Positions 46,425 through 55,793 are shown, counted from the first letter of the stretch. The stretch: DNA of 64,000 bases from an uncultured Bacteroidales bacterium (GCA_900318665.1 ONLQ01000010.1:1-64000), one strand, 5' to 3'. Numbers and translations are program-made. The notes: generated by a model not told the origin, from the letters alone.

Positions 46425-46432
46425 TAACTTTG
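46425..46432 (+). promoter_or_regulatory. -7 element (TAACTTTG) for the ligase/polymerase-aminosugar unit
   Basis: TAACTTTG lies 47 nt before the ATG at 46480, in the 231-nt gap between divergent genes. Nothing else is recognisable in that gap. Confidence 0.6.
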
Positions 46433-46479
46433 CAAAATATTTTTTAGGCAAAACAGAGTGAAAATCAACACCCGACAAT

Positions 46480-47754
46480 ATGCCTTCTGCAAATAAGACT
46501 ATGTCATCAAAAGCCAGACAATTGTTCGAAAGACTTTCATGGAGCGAGAGCGCGCTGTATGCCTCAATGCTCCTTATGTCTATCGCATTGCCGATTTCGT
46601 GGCGGCTGGGCCTTATGTCAATGATAATCATGACCGTGGCTGCCGTTGTAAATGCAATTGCAAAACGGAGTTTTTTCAACCACAGCCTTACAAAAGGAAC
46701 TGTTGTCGCATACGCATTGATGATGTTTTTATGGGTGGTATGGCTTGCCAGCGCACTATGGAGTAGCAACCAAGCCAATGCATGGCACGTGGTTGGAGTA
46801 AAACTGCCGTTGTTCATCATGCCTTTTGTGTTTCTTATCGGAGAGACATCATTCCTCACACAAAAACACATTCAGACTCTTTTTTCAGCGTTGTGCGCGA
46901 CTCTTATCGTGCGTTTTATTGTCATTCTGATACGCGACATAATCATTATTGCACAAGGAGGAACTCTAATGCATGGCAACGACTTTATGTTTGACCCGTT
47001 GCACCATAACTATCTTGCACTCTATCTGCTAACCGCCATTGCATTTCTATATACCGAGATTGTCAGACCTCGCGACGAGCGTGTGTTACGAATGCCTTTA
47101 TGGGGTCAGTTCTCCATAATAGCAGTTTTCATTGTCTATATCATTGTTATCGCGTCTCGTTCTGGCCTTGTGGCACTCTTGCTGCTGGGCCTTGCTTGCG
47201 TGGCACACGCCACAATCTATCGCCGAATGTGGCGTGCGACACTCATAGTTGTCGGCGTGGTTGCCGCGGCCGTCATTGCGTCTTACATAGCCTTTCCTAA
47301 TCTTTACTACCGCATTATGTGCACGGTGAGAAACCTTATGGCTGGCAACGGCGGCAACGATGTACGAATAATGATGGACGCTTGCGGGCTACAAGTGTTT
47401 CGCACCAGCCCGATTATAGGGGTAGGCTGCGGCGATGTATGGCAAATGCTGCAGCAAATATTTCTTGAAAATGGATTTGAGGAAGGCAGTGTGCGAGATT
47501 TTGACAGTCACAATCAATACCTCGAAACAATGATGGCCACGGGCATAGTTGGTTTCGTGGCACAAATAGCAATGATGGCGGCACCTATTGTTGTGGCTCT
47601 GCGCGAACATCGTGGCAGAACTCTTGCGTGTCTTCTGACAATAGTTTTTGCTGTCTGCATATTTTTCGAAGCAACATTTGGCCGTCAAATGGGACTGCTT
47701 TTTGTGGTTTGGTGGATGTGCGTGTCGATTATAAACGTAAGGTGTGAGAAATAA
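46480..47754 (+). CDS. O-antigen ligase/polymerase family membrane protein
   Basis: A 424-residue inner membrane protein with about eleven hydrophobic segments and a large periplasmic loop between residues about 270 and 350. The loop has GCGDVWQMLQQIF and SHNQYLETMMATG, which fits the Wzy_C/WaaL pattern (a His-rich loop with HNQY or HNxYL just before a helix). The usual short block PLFIMPFVFLIG is seen near residue 110. WaaL joins lipid-linked glycans to lipid A-core; Wzy polymerises repeats; they cannot be separated by eye. An in-frame ATG at 46501 is an alternative start. The next gene starts 15 nt after the stop. Confidence 0.85.
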   Translation: MPSANKTMSSKARQLFERLSWSESALYASMLLMSIALPISWRLGLMSMIIMTVAAVVNAIAKRSFFNHSLTKGTVVAYALMMFLWVVWLASALWSSNQANAWHVVGVKLPLFIMPFVFLIGETSFLTQKHIQTLFSALCATLIVRFIVILIRDIIIIAQGGTLMHGNDFMFDPLHHNYLALYLLTAIAFLYTEIVRPRDERVLRMPLWGQFSIIAVFIVYIIVIASRSGLVALLLLGLACVAHATIYRRMWRATLIVVGVVAAAVIASYIAFPNLYYRIMCTVRNLMAGNGGNDVRIMMDACGLQVFRTSPIIGVGCGDVWQMLQQIFLENGFEEGSVRDFDSHNQYLETMMATGIVGFVAQIAMMAAPIVVALREHRGRTLACLLTIVFAVCIFFEATFGRQMGLLFVVWWMCVSIINVRCEK

Positions 47755-47769
47755 AAATTGTCACAGAAG

Positions 47770-48750
47770 ATGAAAAACTTTGGACTTATCGGCGTTGGCG
47801 GATATATTGCCCCGCGGCATCTTAAAGCCATCAAGGAAACCGGCAACACCCTCGTCGTGGCTCTTGACAAGGGTGACTCCGTGGGCATTCTCGACTCATA
47901 TTTTCCTCAATGCTCATTCTATACCGAGTTCGAGCGCTTCGACCGCTATGTGGAAAAGATACGCCACACCGAAAAGAGGCTCGATTATCTATCTGTATGC
48001 ACGCCCAACTATCTGCATGACGCACATATACGTTTCGGACTAAGAGCGGGAGCAGACGTAATATGCGAAAAGCCCTTGGTATTAAATCCGTGGAACATCG
48101 ACGCACTGCAACTTATGGAGAAAGAGACTGGGCACCGCGTCAACAACATACTACAACTGCGACTCCATCCAGCCATCCAAAAATGGAAAACGGAGATTGA
48201 AAACGGAGACAAAAACAAAATCTACGACATTGACCTAACCTATATAACCTCTCGCGGACCGTGGTATTACACCTCGTGGAAGGGCGACACCAGCAAAAGC
48301 GGTGGCGTGGCGACCAACATAGGTGTGCATTTCTACGATATGCTGGCGTGGATTTTCGGTGCGGTACAAGAAAACATCGTACACATCAGCCAACACGACC
48401 GCGTTGGCGGCCTACTCCGTTTTGAACGTGCAAGGGTACGCTATTTCCTAAGCATCAATGCCGAAACGCTGCCCGAAGAGGCTATACGACAAGGCAAACG
48501 CACTTACAGAAAGATAGAGTGCGAAGGCGAAGAGATTGAGTTTAGCGACGGATTTACCGACCTCCATACCGAAAGTTACAGACAGATACTGGCAGGCAAA
48601 GGCTACGGCCTCGAAGATGTACGTCCTTGCATACAGATAGTGAGCCAGATTCGCAATGCCGAGCCCATTGGTCTGCGCGGAGAATATCATCCTCTGTGCC
48701 GTCTTCCGCTGTCGGCTCACCCATTCCATAATCAGCAAAATGCAATTTAG
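47770..48750 (+). CDS. Gfo/Idh/MocA-family oxidoreductase, WbpB/WlbA-like
   Basis: A 326-residue NAD-dependent sugar oxidoreductase. The ATG at 47770 starts MKNFGLIGVGGYIAPRHLKA, the Rossmann loop. ICEKPLVLNPWN contains the Glu-Lys-Pro catalytic motif, and GGVATNIGVHFYDMLAWIFG holds the later catalytic Asn/His region. In Pseudomonas and Bordetella, such enzymes oxidise C3 of UDP-GlcNAc-uronic acid, and the next gene aminates the product. The same order occurs here, with an 11-nt overlap with the aminotransferase gene. This makes the assignment stronger than family membership alone. Confidence 0.85.
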   Translation: MKNFGLIGVGGYIAPRHLKAIKETGNTLVVALDKGDSVGILDSYFPQCSFYTEFERFDRYVEKIRHTEKRLDYLSVCTPNYLHDAHIRFGLRAGADVICEKPLVLNPWNIDALQLMEKETGHRVNNILQLRLHPAIQKWKTEIENGDKNKIYDIDLTYITSRGPWYYTSWKGDTSKSGGVATNIGVHFYDMLAWIFGAVQENIVHISQHDRVGGLLRFERARVRYFLSINAETLPEEAIRQGKRTYRKIECEGEEIEFSDGFTDLHTESYRQILAGKGYGLEDVRPCIQIVSQIRNAEPIGLRGEYHPLCRLPLSAHPFHNQQNAI

Positions 48751-49879
48751 AGATCTGCAACGACAATACCTCGCTCTGAAAGAGGAGATAGACCATGCCC
48801 TATGCGCCACCGCGGCATCGGGTCGCTATATCATGGGCAATGCCGTAGCAAGTCTGGAAGAAGAACTCGCGCGATATGTAGGCGTCCGACACTGCATAAC
48901 ATGTGCCAATGGCACCGACGCGCTTACTCTCGCCCTCAAAACGCTGAACATTGGGGCTGGAGACGCGGTGTTCGTACCCGATTTCACATTTTTTGCCACT
49001 GCGGAAGTTGTCGCCCTCGAAGGCGCGACGCCTATTTTTGTTGACGTATGCGAGGATACTTTCAACATCTCTGCAACAAGTCTCGAGGAGGCAATAAAGG
49101 CTGTAGAACAAGAAGGAGTGCTATCGCCTCGAGCCATTATAGCCGTTGACCTTTTCGGGCAACCTGCCGACTACCCTGCCCTATCGGAAATAGCACGCCG
49201 CCACAAACTCCTATTCATAGAAGACGGAGCGCAAGGCTTTGGCGGGACTATAGGGAAACAGCGCGCTTGCTCCTTTGGCGATATAGCCACCACCTCTTTC
49301 TTCCCCGCCAAACCTCTTGGCTGCTATGGCGATGGCGGCGCAGTGTTCACCAACAACAACCAATGGGCAGAAACAATACGTTCGCTCCGCCTACATGGCA
49401 GAGGCGTTGAGAAATACGACAATCAGCGCATCGGACTCAACTCACGCCTCGACACAATACAAGCCGCCATTCTACAAGTAAAACTCAAGGCCTTTATCCA
49501 GCACGAACTTACCGACATACAAACTGCGGCAGAGCGTTATTCCTCTCTGTTAAAAGATATTGACGGCATTGCTTTGCCCAATGTGCCAGAAGGTTATGGC
49601 AGCAGTTGGGCACAATATACCCTACGCCTTGAAAGCGAAACACAGCGCGACACGCTAAAAGAAAATCTTGCGAAGGCCGAAATACCAAGTATGATTTACT
49701 ACCCGCGCACATTGAGCGAGCAGACGGCCTTTGCCAAAACAAAGAAATATATCACCACCCCTACGGCACATCGGCTAACAAAGACCGTGCTTTCTATTCC
49801 TATTCATCCTTACATTAAGAAAGAGGAAATCGAAGAGGTGGCAGAAAAAATACAGCGGAGTTTTCACCCCGCCGTATAA
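48740..49879 (+). CDS. DegT/DnrJ/EryC1/StrS-family aminotransferase, WbpE-like
   Basis: A 379-residue PLP enzyme that aminates keto-sugars on nucleotide carriers. I chose the ATG at 48740 since it begins MQFRDLQRQYLALKEEID, the family start. The PLP-binding lysine is in TTSFFPAKPLGCYGDGG, with FIEDGAQGFGG (aspartate and glutamine contacts) before it and the NSRLDTIQAAIL block after. It overlaps the WbpB-like gene. The pair would make UDP-2-acetamido-3-amino-uronic acid from an oxidised UDP-GlcNAc. The acetyltransferase (WbpD) and epimerase (WbpI) are not in the window. It ends 8 nt from the convergent threonine aldolase gene. Confidence 0.9.
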   Translation: MQFRDLQRQYLALKEEIDHALCATAASGRYIMGNAVASLEEELARYVGVRHCITCANGTDALTLALKTLNIGAGDAVFVPDFTFFATAEVVALEGATPIFVDVCEDTFNISATSLEEAIKAVEQEGVLSPRAIIAVDLFGQPADYPALSEIARRHKLLFIEDGAQGFGGTIGKQRACSFGDIATTSFFPAKPLGCYGDGGAVFTNNNQWAETIRSLRLHGRGVEKYDNQRIGLNSRLDTIQAAILQVKLKAFIQHELTDIQTAAERYSSLLKDIDGIALPNVPEGYGSSWAQYTLRLESETQRDTLKENLAKAEIPSMIYYPRTLSEQTAFAKTKKYITTPTAHRLTKTVLSIPIHPYIKKEEIEEVAEKIQRSFHPAV

Positions 49880-49887
49880 TCATTTTT

Positions 49888-50925
49888 TCAATATCCGAAC
49901 TGCGCAAGGCGAGACTTCAACGCCTTTATGAAATCGGCGATATCTTGCTCGGTGGTGTCGAAACTGCACATCCAGCGCACTTCGTCGCGCGCCTCATTCC
50001 AGTCGTAGAAGAAATAGTCCTGCTGCAAAGCCTGCCAAACCTTGCGGGGCAACTGAACAAAAACGCTATTGACCTGAACGGGATAAAGAACCTTTGCCTG
50101 AGGCACTTCTTTTAGTGCCTCATAAAGCAGTTGAGCCATACGATTGCTATGCTCGGCATTACGACGCCATAAGCCAGCGGTGAGATATGCCTCATATTGA
50201 GCAGCGACAAAACGCATTTTTGAGCAAAGTTGCGTCATCTGCTTGCGCCGGTATTTGATTTCGACATCAAGTTTAGGATTTAGCAGCACCACGCTCTCTC
50301 CCATAAGCATGCCATTCTTTGTGCCTCCAAAAGACAAACAATCAACGCCGCAATCAGTTGTCATCTGGCGGAAAGTGCAGCCCAATGCCACGGCGGCATT
50401 AGCCAATCGAGCCCCATCGACATGCAAATACATATTGTGGCTGTGCGCAAGCGAGGCAAGAGCCTTTATCTCGTCGATAGTATAGAGCGTGCCCAACTCT
50501 GTTGACTGTGTAATACTTATAGCCTTAGGTTGGGAGTGATGCTCGAAACCGAAACCATGCAGACGAGGCTCGACAAGTTCGGGTGTCAGTTTCCCGTCCG
50601 GAGTATCAACCGTAAGAAGTCGGCAGCCCACCACACGCTGCGGCGCGCCACACTCATCAACATTTATATGAGCCGTTTCGGCACACACCACAGCCTCGTG
50701 AGAGCGACACATGGCATCAATATTCAACACATTGGCGCCGGTGCCATTGAACACGAAATAGACCTTGGCATCGTTGCCAAAACACTCTCGAAACAACTGC
50801 TCGGCACGCTGGCAGTATTCGTCATCGCCATAGGCCAATGCGTGGTCGATGTTTGCATTATGTATTGCTTCAAGTATTTCTGGCGAAACACCTGAATGAT
50901 TGTCACTTCCAAAACCTCTTCTCAT
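49888..50925 (-). CDS. ltaE: Low-specificity L-threonine aldolase
   Basis: A PLP enzyme of 345 residues that cleaves L-threonine or allo-threonine to glycine and acetaldehyde. Markers are the start GFGSDNHSGVSPEIL, YFVFNGTGANVLNI, HVDGARLANAA (Asp and Arg contacts) and the PLP lysine in CLSFGGTKNGM. It lies 12 nt downstream of rho on the same strand and may be transcribed with it. Glycine from it could feed the glycine cleavage system, whose H protein is encoded 2.5 kb away, but that is inference. Confidence 0.92.
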   Translation of the reverse strand: MRRGFGSDNHSGVSPEILEAIHNANIDHALAYGDDEYCQRAEQLFRECFGNDAKVYFVFNGTGANVLNIDAMCRSHEAVVCAETAHINVDECGAPQRVVGCRLLTVDTPDGKLTPELVEPRLHGFGFEHHSQPKAISITQSTELGTLYTIDEIKALASLAHSHNMYLHVDGARLANAAVALGCTFRQMTTDCGVDCLSFGGTKNGMLMGESVVLLNPKLDVEIKYRRKQMTQLCSKMRFVAAQYEAYLTAGLWRRNAEHSNRMAQLLYEALKEVPQAKVLYPVQVNSVFVQLPRKVWQALQQDYFFYDWNEARDEVRWMCSFDTTEQDIADFIKALKSRLAQFGY

Positions 50926-50937
50926 TGCAGTGCGTTA

Positions 50938-53100
50938 TTATTTGTCAATCGAGTTGAGGAGTTCTTCATTGTTGCGTGAGATTTCGAGGCGCTTCAGCAG
51001 AAACTCCATGGCCTCCACCGAATTGAGGTCGGTGAGATAGTTGCGCATGGCGAGCATTCGGCTTAACACATTGGGCGAGACAAGCAAATCGTCGCGACGA
51101 GTGCTGGATGCTGTGATGTCTATTGCAGGGAACATACGTTTGTTAGCCAATTTGCGGTCTAACTGCAACTCCATATTGCCTGTGCCCTTAAACTCCTCGA
51201 AAATAACATCGTCCATCTTGCTGCCCGTCTCGGTGAGAGCCGTGGCAATGATGGTGAGCGAGCCACCGTTCTCAATATTACGTGCGGCGCCGAAGAACCG
51301 TTTGGGTTTTTGCAGCGCGTTGGCCTCAACGCCACCCGACAACACTTTGCCCGAAGCAGGCTGAACGGTATTGTAAGCGCGAGCCAGACGCGTGAGGGAA
51401 TCGAGAACAATAACAACATCGTGTCCGCACTCCGTCATACGTTTTGCCTTTTCAAGCACGATATTAGCTATACGCACATGACGGTCGGCGGGCTCGTCGA
51501 AAGTTGATGCAATGACCTCGGCATTGACACTGCGCTGCATATCGGTAACCTCCTCGGGACGCTCATCAATAAGGAGCACCATAAGATATGCCTCTGGATG
51601 ATTGTAGGCTATGGCGTTAGCAACCTCCTTGAGCAGGGTTGTCTTACCTGTCTTTGGCTGCGCCACGATAAGACCACGCTGACCTTTTCCTATGGGAGTA
51701 AACATATCGATAATACGCGTAGAATTGCTCTCATCGGGATGTCCAGTAAGTTTGAACTTCTCGGTAGGGAATAGCGGCGTGAGCGACTCGAACGGTATGC
51801 GGTCGCGCACCTGCGAGGGCTGAAGGCCGTTGACCTCCTTAACCTTCACCAAGGGGTAGTATTTCTCGCCTTCGCGTGCGGGACGAACGGTGCAAAGCAC
51901 AGTGTCGCCCGACTTTAGGCCATAAAAACGCACTTGCTGCTGCGACACGAATATATCGTCGGGAGAGGACAGATAGTTGTAGTCCGACGAACGGAGATAG
52001 CCATGTCCCTCTGGCGCAAGTTCAAGCACACCCTCGGCATCAATCACGCCTTCCATATCAAATACATACTCGCGACGCGGAGCCTGCTGACGGTCCTGCC
52101 AAGGTTTGTTTTTTTTCTTATTATTATGTCCGCCCTGGACAGGAGTATTGCCGCGCTGTGCATCATCCGCTGGCTTATTGGAGCCATCGTTTCCTTTAAC
52201 CTCGCCAGCGTTTGCCGCCTGCTCTTTTTCAGCAACAGGCTGCTGCGTCGAGGTTTCGGTCTCGGCCTTTGCCGCAGGCTCTGCACTTGGCATCTTTTCT
52301 TGCGGTTCGGCACCCATCGCAGGTTCGACAAGCATTGCTGCCGTCAGCGTAGTTTCAGCATCGCTCTGCGCATTTTCCGCCTGCTGTTTCTTGGGTTTAC
52401 GACCACGTTTTTTAGGTTGCTTTTCCTGTACGGGAGAATTAGCGACTTGCTGTTCATCAGATATGGCCGCAGATTCAGTAATTACAGATTCTTTTTGTTC
52501 CGACGGCTTTGGCATATCCGATTTTACGGAAACGGCCAATGGCTCGCTTGACAAAGTACTCTTCTGCGGCGTCGCATCATCTGCATTTTCAACGTCAGCA
52601 ACAGACCGCGACAAAATAGGACGCCCCGAGGGACGCACAACATCGGGAATGACAGGCACTTCTGGCACCTCGACATCCATTATATTAAAGTTGTGAGGAT
52701 TAAATGGTGCCGGGGCGTTCTTATCTTCCGACTTGCCACGGCCACGCTTACGGCCACGGCCATCGTTATTCTTAATGGTTGACTCGGCCAACAACTGCGG
52801 CTTGAGACGGGTGCGACGCTGACGAGGGAGGTCGGCGTTATCGCCACTGTTGTCATTCTTTTCTTCCACCAACGCAACCGGCTTTTCCTCGCGTTTAGGT
52901 TCGTGATTTTTGCTGACAGGGGCGATATTATCGCTATCTTTCACATTTTTAATAGCATCGGGATTAACCGACTGCAAATCGAGGATTTTATATACTAAAT
53001 CCTGTTTGTCAAGACGTTTAGCGCGTGAAATCTTAAGTTTCTCGGCAATTTTGATAAGTTCGACATGCGGCTTATCGTTTAATTCGTCAATTTTATACAT
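50938..53100 (-). CDS. rho: Transcription termination factor Rho with long disordered insertion
   Basis: A hexameric RNA-dependent ATPase that ends transcription. The ATG at 53100 starts [20 protein letters not shown], the Rho N-terminal helix domain, and gives 720 residues against about 420 in E. coli. The extra length lies between residues about 50 and 345: a low-complexity stretch rich in Lys, Glu, Pro, Ala and Gln, with RKRGRGK and [11 protein letters not shown]. Then come the RNA-binding cold-shock-like fold ([19 protein letters not shown]), Walker A ([12 protein letters not shown], about residue 480), [14 protein letters not shown] and the Walker B region [15 protein letters not shown]. 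Similar disordered insertions in Bacteroides Rho have been reported to promote condensate formation. A 160-nt leader precedes the gene. Confidence 0.96.
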   Translation of the reverse strand: MYKIDELNDKPHVELIKIAEKLKISRAKRLDKQDLVYKILDLQSVNPDAIKNVKDSDNIAPVSKNHEPKREEKPVALVEEKNDNSGDNADLPRQRRTRLKPQLLAESTIKNNDGRGRKRGRGKSEDKNAPAPFNPHNFNIMDVEVPEVPVIPDVVRPSGRPILSRSVADVENADDATPQKSTLSSEPLAVSVKSDMPKPSEQKESVITESAAISDEQQVANSPVQEKQPKKRGRKPKKQQAENAQSDAETTLTAAMLVEPAMGAEPQEKMPSAEPAAKAETETSTQQPVAEKEQAANAGEVKGNDGSNKPADDAQRGNTPVQGGHNNKKKNKPWQDRQQAPRREYVFDMEGVIDAEGVLELAPEGHGYLRSSDYNYLSSPDDIFVSQQQVRFYGLKSGDTVLCTVRPAREGEKYYPLVKVKEVNGLQPSQVRDRIPFESLTPLFPTEKFKLTGHPDESNSTRIIDMFTPIGKGQRGLIVAQPKTGKTTLLKEVANAIAYNHPEAYLMVLLIDERPEEVTDMQRSVNAEVIASTFDEPADRHVRIANIVLEKAKRMTECGHDVVIVLDSLTRLARAYNTVQPASGKVLSGGVEANALQKPKRFFGAARNIENGGSLTIIATALTETGSKMDDVIFEEFKGTGNMELQLDRKLANKRMFPAIDITASSTRRDDLLVSPNVLSRMLAMRNYLTDLNSVEAMEFLLKRLEISRNNEELLNSIDK

Positions 53101-53261
53101 AAAAAGATTAGGAAGGAATTTATGGCAATGGCCGAACACGTTTTTCAAGCCCCTTTGCCGTCGATATTTCGTTGCACACAAAGCAACAAAACATCTTAAA
53201 TCGTTGTTTATTAATCTATAGGAAAAGAATAAAAGGGAAACCCGTATAGGTTTTAATGTTA

Positions 53262-53269
53262 CAAAGGTA
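53262..53269 (-). promoter_or_regulatory. -7 element (TACCTTTG) for rho
   Basis: The minus strand reads TACCTTTG 161 nt before the rho ATG, implying a long untranslated leader of about 150 nt. Confidence 0.6.
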
Positions 53270-53294
53270 CGAAAAATCACACAAATAAAAAAAA

Positions 53295-53326
53295 TTTTGT
53301 CAATCGTATGAAAAAACGTACATTTG
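53295..53326 (+). promoter_or_regulatory. Promoter of gcvH
   Basis: TTTTG (53295-53299) and TACATTTG (53319-53326) are separated by 19 nt, a full Bacteroidetes promoter 68 nt before the gcvH ATG; it is divergent from the rho promoter. Confidence 0.8.
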
Positions 53327-53394
53327 CACATTCATTGAATAAATGAAAGAGACTCAAAAATAATTTGTTTTAATAACATAATAACAACAAAACA

Positions 53395-53772
53395 ATGAAC
53401 ATTCCTCAGAACTTGAAGTACACCCAAGATGACGAATGGGTGAGAATTGAAGGCGAATTTGCTTATGTTGGCATCACCGACTACGCACAGCACGAACTTG
53501 GCGACATCGTTTTTGTCGACGTTACCACCGAAGGCGAGACCTTCGAGGCTGGCGAGACCTTTGGTACCATCGAGGCCGTGAAAACCGTTGCCGACCTTCT
53601 GATGCCCGTCAATGGCGAAGTGGTTGAATTCAACACCGCTCTCGAAGACGCTTCTTCCATCAACAACGACCCCTACGGCGAAGGCTGGATTATCAAGATG
53701 AAACCCGCCAACATGGCCGACATCAATGGTCTGATGGACGCTGCTGCTTACACCACAAAGATTGGTGCATAA
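53395..53772 (+). CDS. gcvH: Glycine cleavage system H protein
   Basis: The lipoyl carrier that shuttles the aminomethyl group between P, T and L proteins of glycine cleavage. The 125-residue length is standard. The lipoylated lysine is Lys63 in [11 protein letters not shown]; the flanking LGDIVFVDV and [14 protein letters not shown] blocks are typical. Genes for P and T proteins are not in the window. It has its own promoter and a strong terminator, so it is monocistronic here. Confidence 0.96.
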   Translation: MNIPQNLKYTQDDEWVRIEGEFAYVGITDYAQHELGDIVFVDVTTEGETFEAGETFGTIEAVKTVADLLMPVNGEVVEFNTALEDASSINNDPYGEGWIIKMKPANMADINGLMDAAAYTTKIGA

Positions 53773-53792
53773 GCACAAGCAATCCCATAAAC

Positions 53793-53828
53793 AAAAAGAA
53801 GGATGCATCACGATGCATCCTTCTTTTA
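53793..53828. terminator. Bidirectional terminator between gcvH and the TPR lipoprotein gene
   Basis: AAAAGAAGGATGCATC and GATGCATCCTTCTTTT form a perfect 16-bp stem with a 2-nt spacer that serves as the loop, with A/T runs on both sides. Confidence 0.93.
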
Positions 53829-53863
53829 TTTTGCAGTGTTCGATAAGAACCCGTTCTCTAAAA

Positions 53864-54397
53864 TCAGTTTTGTACGATATTAGAGTCGCTGGCGTGCTCT
53901 AACAACATTTCGAGAAGTTCCTCTGGCGACATTCCCAAATTAGGAAGAATTTTTCGCGTGTCGGCAGCAAGATAGTGGTCTGGGAAAAGTTCCAAATAGG
54001 CCTCATACATTTCTCTGGCCTCATCAAAACGCTCGGAGAGTTCATAGTTATGACCTTTTAGGAAATAACATAAGGCGATATCGTCATATACCTCCGAATA
54101 GTCCTCTATCATTCGGTCAAGATAGTTGATAGCCTCGTCATACTGGCCAAGATTTGAAGATACGTCGGCGGCTCTGAATATATATATAGGAGCAAGCGAG
54201 TCGTCTGGAAACTCATCGGCATATTTCACATAGAGACTGATAAGTTCCTGTGCATCTTCATCTTCAGTAGTGATGTCGAGCATCGATAACGATGTCTCGA
54301 TTTGGCTTATCTGACTCTGTAATTTTTCTTTTTTTCCAGGTGCGCAAGCCACCATAATCATGAGGGCAACGCCCAAAAACAAAAAACGAGGATTCAT
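53864..54397 (-). CDS. TPR-containing lipoprotein
   Basis: A 177-residue lipoprotein (lipobox MVAC, Cys18) with a short coiled-coil start (KLQSQISQIETSL) and two to three tetratricopeptide-type helix pairs: LAPIYIFRAADVSSNLGQYD with AINYLDRMIEDY, and LCYFLKGHNYELSERFDEA with REMYEAYLELFPDHYLA. TPR proteins act as scaffolds for other proteins. It is the last gene of the unit ruvX-def-TPR lipoprotein on the minus strand, an arrangement also known in Bacteroides. Its partner is unknown. Confidence 0.88.
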   Translation of the reverse strand: MNPRFLFLGVALMIMVACAPGKKEKLQSQISQIETSLSMLDITTEDEDAQELISLYVKYADEFPDDSLAPIYIFRAADVSSNLGQYDEAINYLDRMIEDYSEVYDDIALCYFLKGHNYELSERFDEAREMYEAYLELFPDHYLAADTRKILPNLGMSPEELLEMLLEHASDSNIVQN

Positions 54398-54425
54398 TTT
54401 TATATTGAATTAAAACTTTATATCT

Positions 54426-54989
54426 CTATTTCTTAGCAAGTTTCATCCTATAAGCGGTGTTAACTTTGCCAGACTGCACACTGCTTAGTTTACGCTTTAT
54501 CATTGTTTTACGCAGACTGCTCAAACGGTCGGTGAACACAATGCCATCAAGATGGTCTATCTCATGCTGCGCCACACGGGCAAACATGCCGGAGATTTCC
54601 TCTTTATGCTCGTTGAAATCCTCGTCAAAATAGCGGATGACTATTGTGTCGGGGCGAAGGACATCCTCGTGAATGTCGGGCACGCTGAGGCATCCCTCGT
54701 TGAAATACTTCATTTCGCCTTTCTTTTCAAGAATTTCCGGGTTAATAAGCGTATGTTCTTCCGCCACTTCGCCATAGGTGTCAGTCTTTTCATCATAAGG
54801 GCGGAAACCAATAACCACCACACGAATGGAACGGTCTATCTGTGGAGCGGCAAGACCAACGCCATCGGCGGAATACATGGTCTCATACATATCTGCTATC
54901 AACTGTTTCAGTTCGGGATAGTCTTTGTCGATTGGGGCTGCCTTTTGGCGCAACACCGCACATCCATAACCAACAATTGGGAGTATCAT
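54426..54989 (-). CDS. def: Peptide deformylase
   Basis: Removes the formyl group from the N-terminal methionine of new proteins. The 187-residue enzyme shows all three family motifs: GVGLAAPQI (motif 1), EGCLSVPDI with the metal-binding Cys (motif 2) and QHEIDHLDGIVF with the HExxH metal ligands (motif 3). It lies between ruvX (33 nt upstream) and the TPR lipoprotein (28 nt downstream) and is most likely co-transcribed with both. Confidence 0.97.
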   Translation of the reverse strand: MILPIVGYGCAVLRQKAAPIDKDYPELKQLIADMYETMYSADGVGLAAPQIDRSIRVVVIGFRPYDEKTDTYGEVAEEHTLINPEILEKKGEMKYFNEGCLSVPDIHEDVLRPDTIVIRYFDEDFNEHKEEISGMFARVAQHEIDHLDGIVFTDRLSSLRKTMIKRKLSSVQSGKVNTAYRMKLAKK

Positions 54990-55022
54990 AAGTAGTCGTT
55001 TTTGTATTATATTTTTATCATA

Positions 55023-55451
55023 TCAATTTGCAACGCCATGTTGAAGTTGCGACATATAGTTCTGCAATATCAACGTCGCGCTAACGGTATCGATAAGGGC
55101 TTTATTCTGTCGCTGTTTCTTCTTCAACCCGCCATCAATCATGGCTTGAAATGCCATTTTAGAGGTGAAACGCTCATCAATCCGCGCCACTTTTTTATCG
55201 GGGAACAACTCGCTAAGCGATTTCACAAATGGCTCTATATATTGCGCCGACTGCGACAGAGTATTATCCATGTGCTTGGCCTCGCCAACCACAAAGACAT
55301 CTACCGGCTCGCGACGGCAGTAATCTTGCAAAAAAGCAATCAACTGACTGCTTTCAACGGTTGCAAGCCCCGTAGCGATAATGCGGTTCTCGTCGGTAAC
55401 GGCAACGCCACAACGCTTAACACCATAATCTATAGCAAGAATACGTCCCAT
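55023..55451 (-). CDS. ruvX: Holliday junction resolvase-like protein RuvX (YqgF)
   Basis: A 142-residue RNase H-fold nuclease, implicated in 16S rRNA 5' end maturation and proposed as a Holliday junction resolvase. I chose the ATG at 55451, which begins the conserved GRILAIDYGVKRCGVAVTDE; a longer frame upstream runs through the tRNA gene and is not real. Further motifs are VVGEAKHMDNT, RIDERFTSKMA and a C-terminal KALIDTVSATLILQNYM block. It opens the ruvX-def-TPR unit. Confidence 0.93.
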   Translation of the reverse strand: MGRILAIDYGVKRCGVAVTDENRIIATGLATVESSQLIAFLQDYCRREPVDVFVVGEAKHMDNTLSQSAQYIEPFVKSLSELFPDKKVARIDERFTSKMAFQAMIDGGLKKKQRQNKALIDTVSATLILQNYMSQLQHGVAN

Positions 55452-55474
55452 GACTAATAGTAGGAAACAAAATG

Positions 55475-55482
55475 CAAAAATA
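55475..55482 (-). promoter_or_regulatory. -7 element (TATTTTTG) for the ruvX unit
   Basis: The minus strand reads TATTTTTG 23 nt before the ruvX ATG. Confidence 0.55.
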
Positions 55483-55524
55483 CTAAATAATCGCAAATCA
55501 TTAGAAATAAAAAGCACTAAAACA

Positions 55525-55560
55525 CAACAAAAAACGACAGCCATTTCCGACTGTCGTTTT
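55525..55560 (-). terminator. Terminator of the tRNA-Pro gene
   Basis: AACGACAG (55533-55540) and CTGTCGTT (55551-55558) form an 8-bp stem; on the minus strand a T-rich run follows directly, 10 nt after the tRNA 3' end. Confidence 0.85.
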
Positions 55561-55569
55561 CTTTTGCTG

Positions 55570-55643
55570 TCGGGGCGAGAAGACTCGAACTTCCGACCCC
55601 TTGCACCCCATGCAAGTGCGCTAGCCAACTGCGCCACGCCCCG
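55570..55643 (-). tRNA. tRNA-Pro (anticodon GGG)
   Basis: The minus strand folds into a full cloverleaf of 74 nt. The acceptor stem is CGGGGCG with CGCCCCG (7 bp, starting with C1 as is usual for tRNA-Pro) and the discriminator base is A. The D arm is GCGC with GCGC; the anticodon arm is CTTGC with GCAAG around the loop ATGGGGT, giving anticodon GGG with T33. The variable loop is GGGTC and the T arm is GGAAG-TTCGAGT-CTTCT. The 3' CCA is not encoded. An A/T pair occupies loop positions 32 and 38. Confidence 0.97.
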
Positions 55644-55793
55644 AAAAGCGGTTGCAAAGATACGACTTTTTACGTTCTCCGCAAATATTTTTTTCTTTTA
55701 AATCTTTGCCCCGTTTACAATAATATGAATTTCAAGCGTTAGAATAGCACATTTTTTATAGCAAAAACAGCAGCATTGTCCCGTATGAAGGCA

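Noticed and set aside
50938..53331. Longer rho frame starting at 53331
   Set aside because: The extra 77 codons run across the rho and gcvH promoters and show no Rho sequence. The ATG at 53100 begins the known N-terminal domain.
55450..55701. Plus-strand frame over the tRNA-Pro gene
   Set aside because: The strong cloverleaf on the minus strand explains the sequence; the encoded peptide has no family features.
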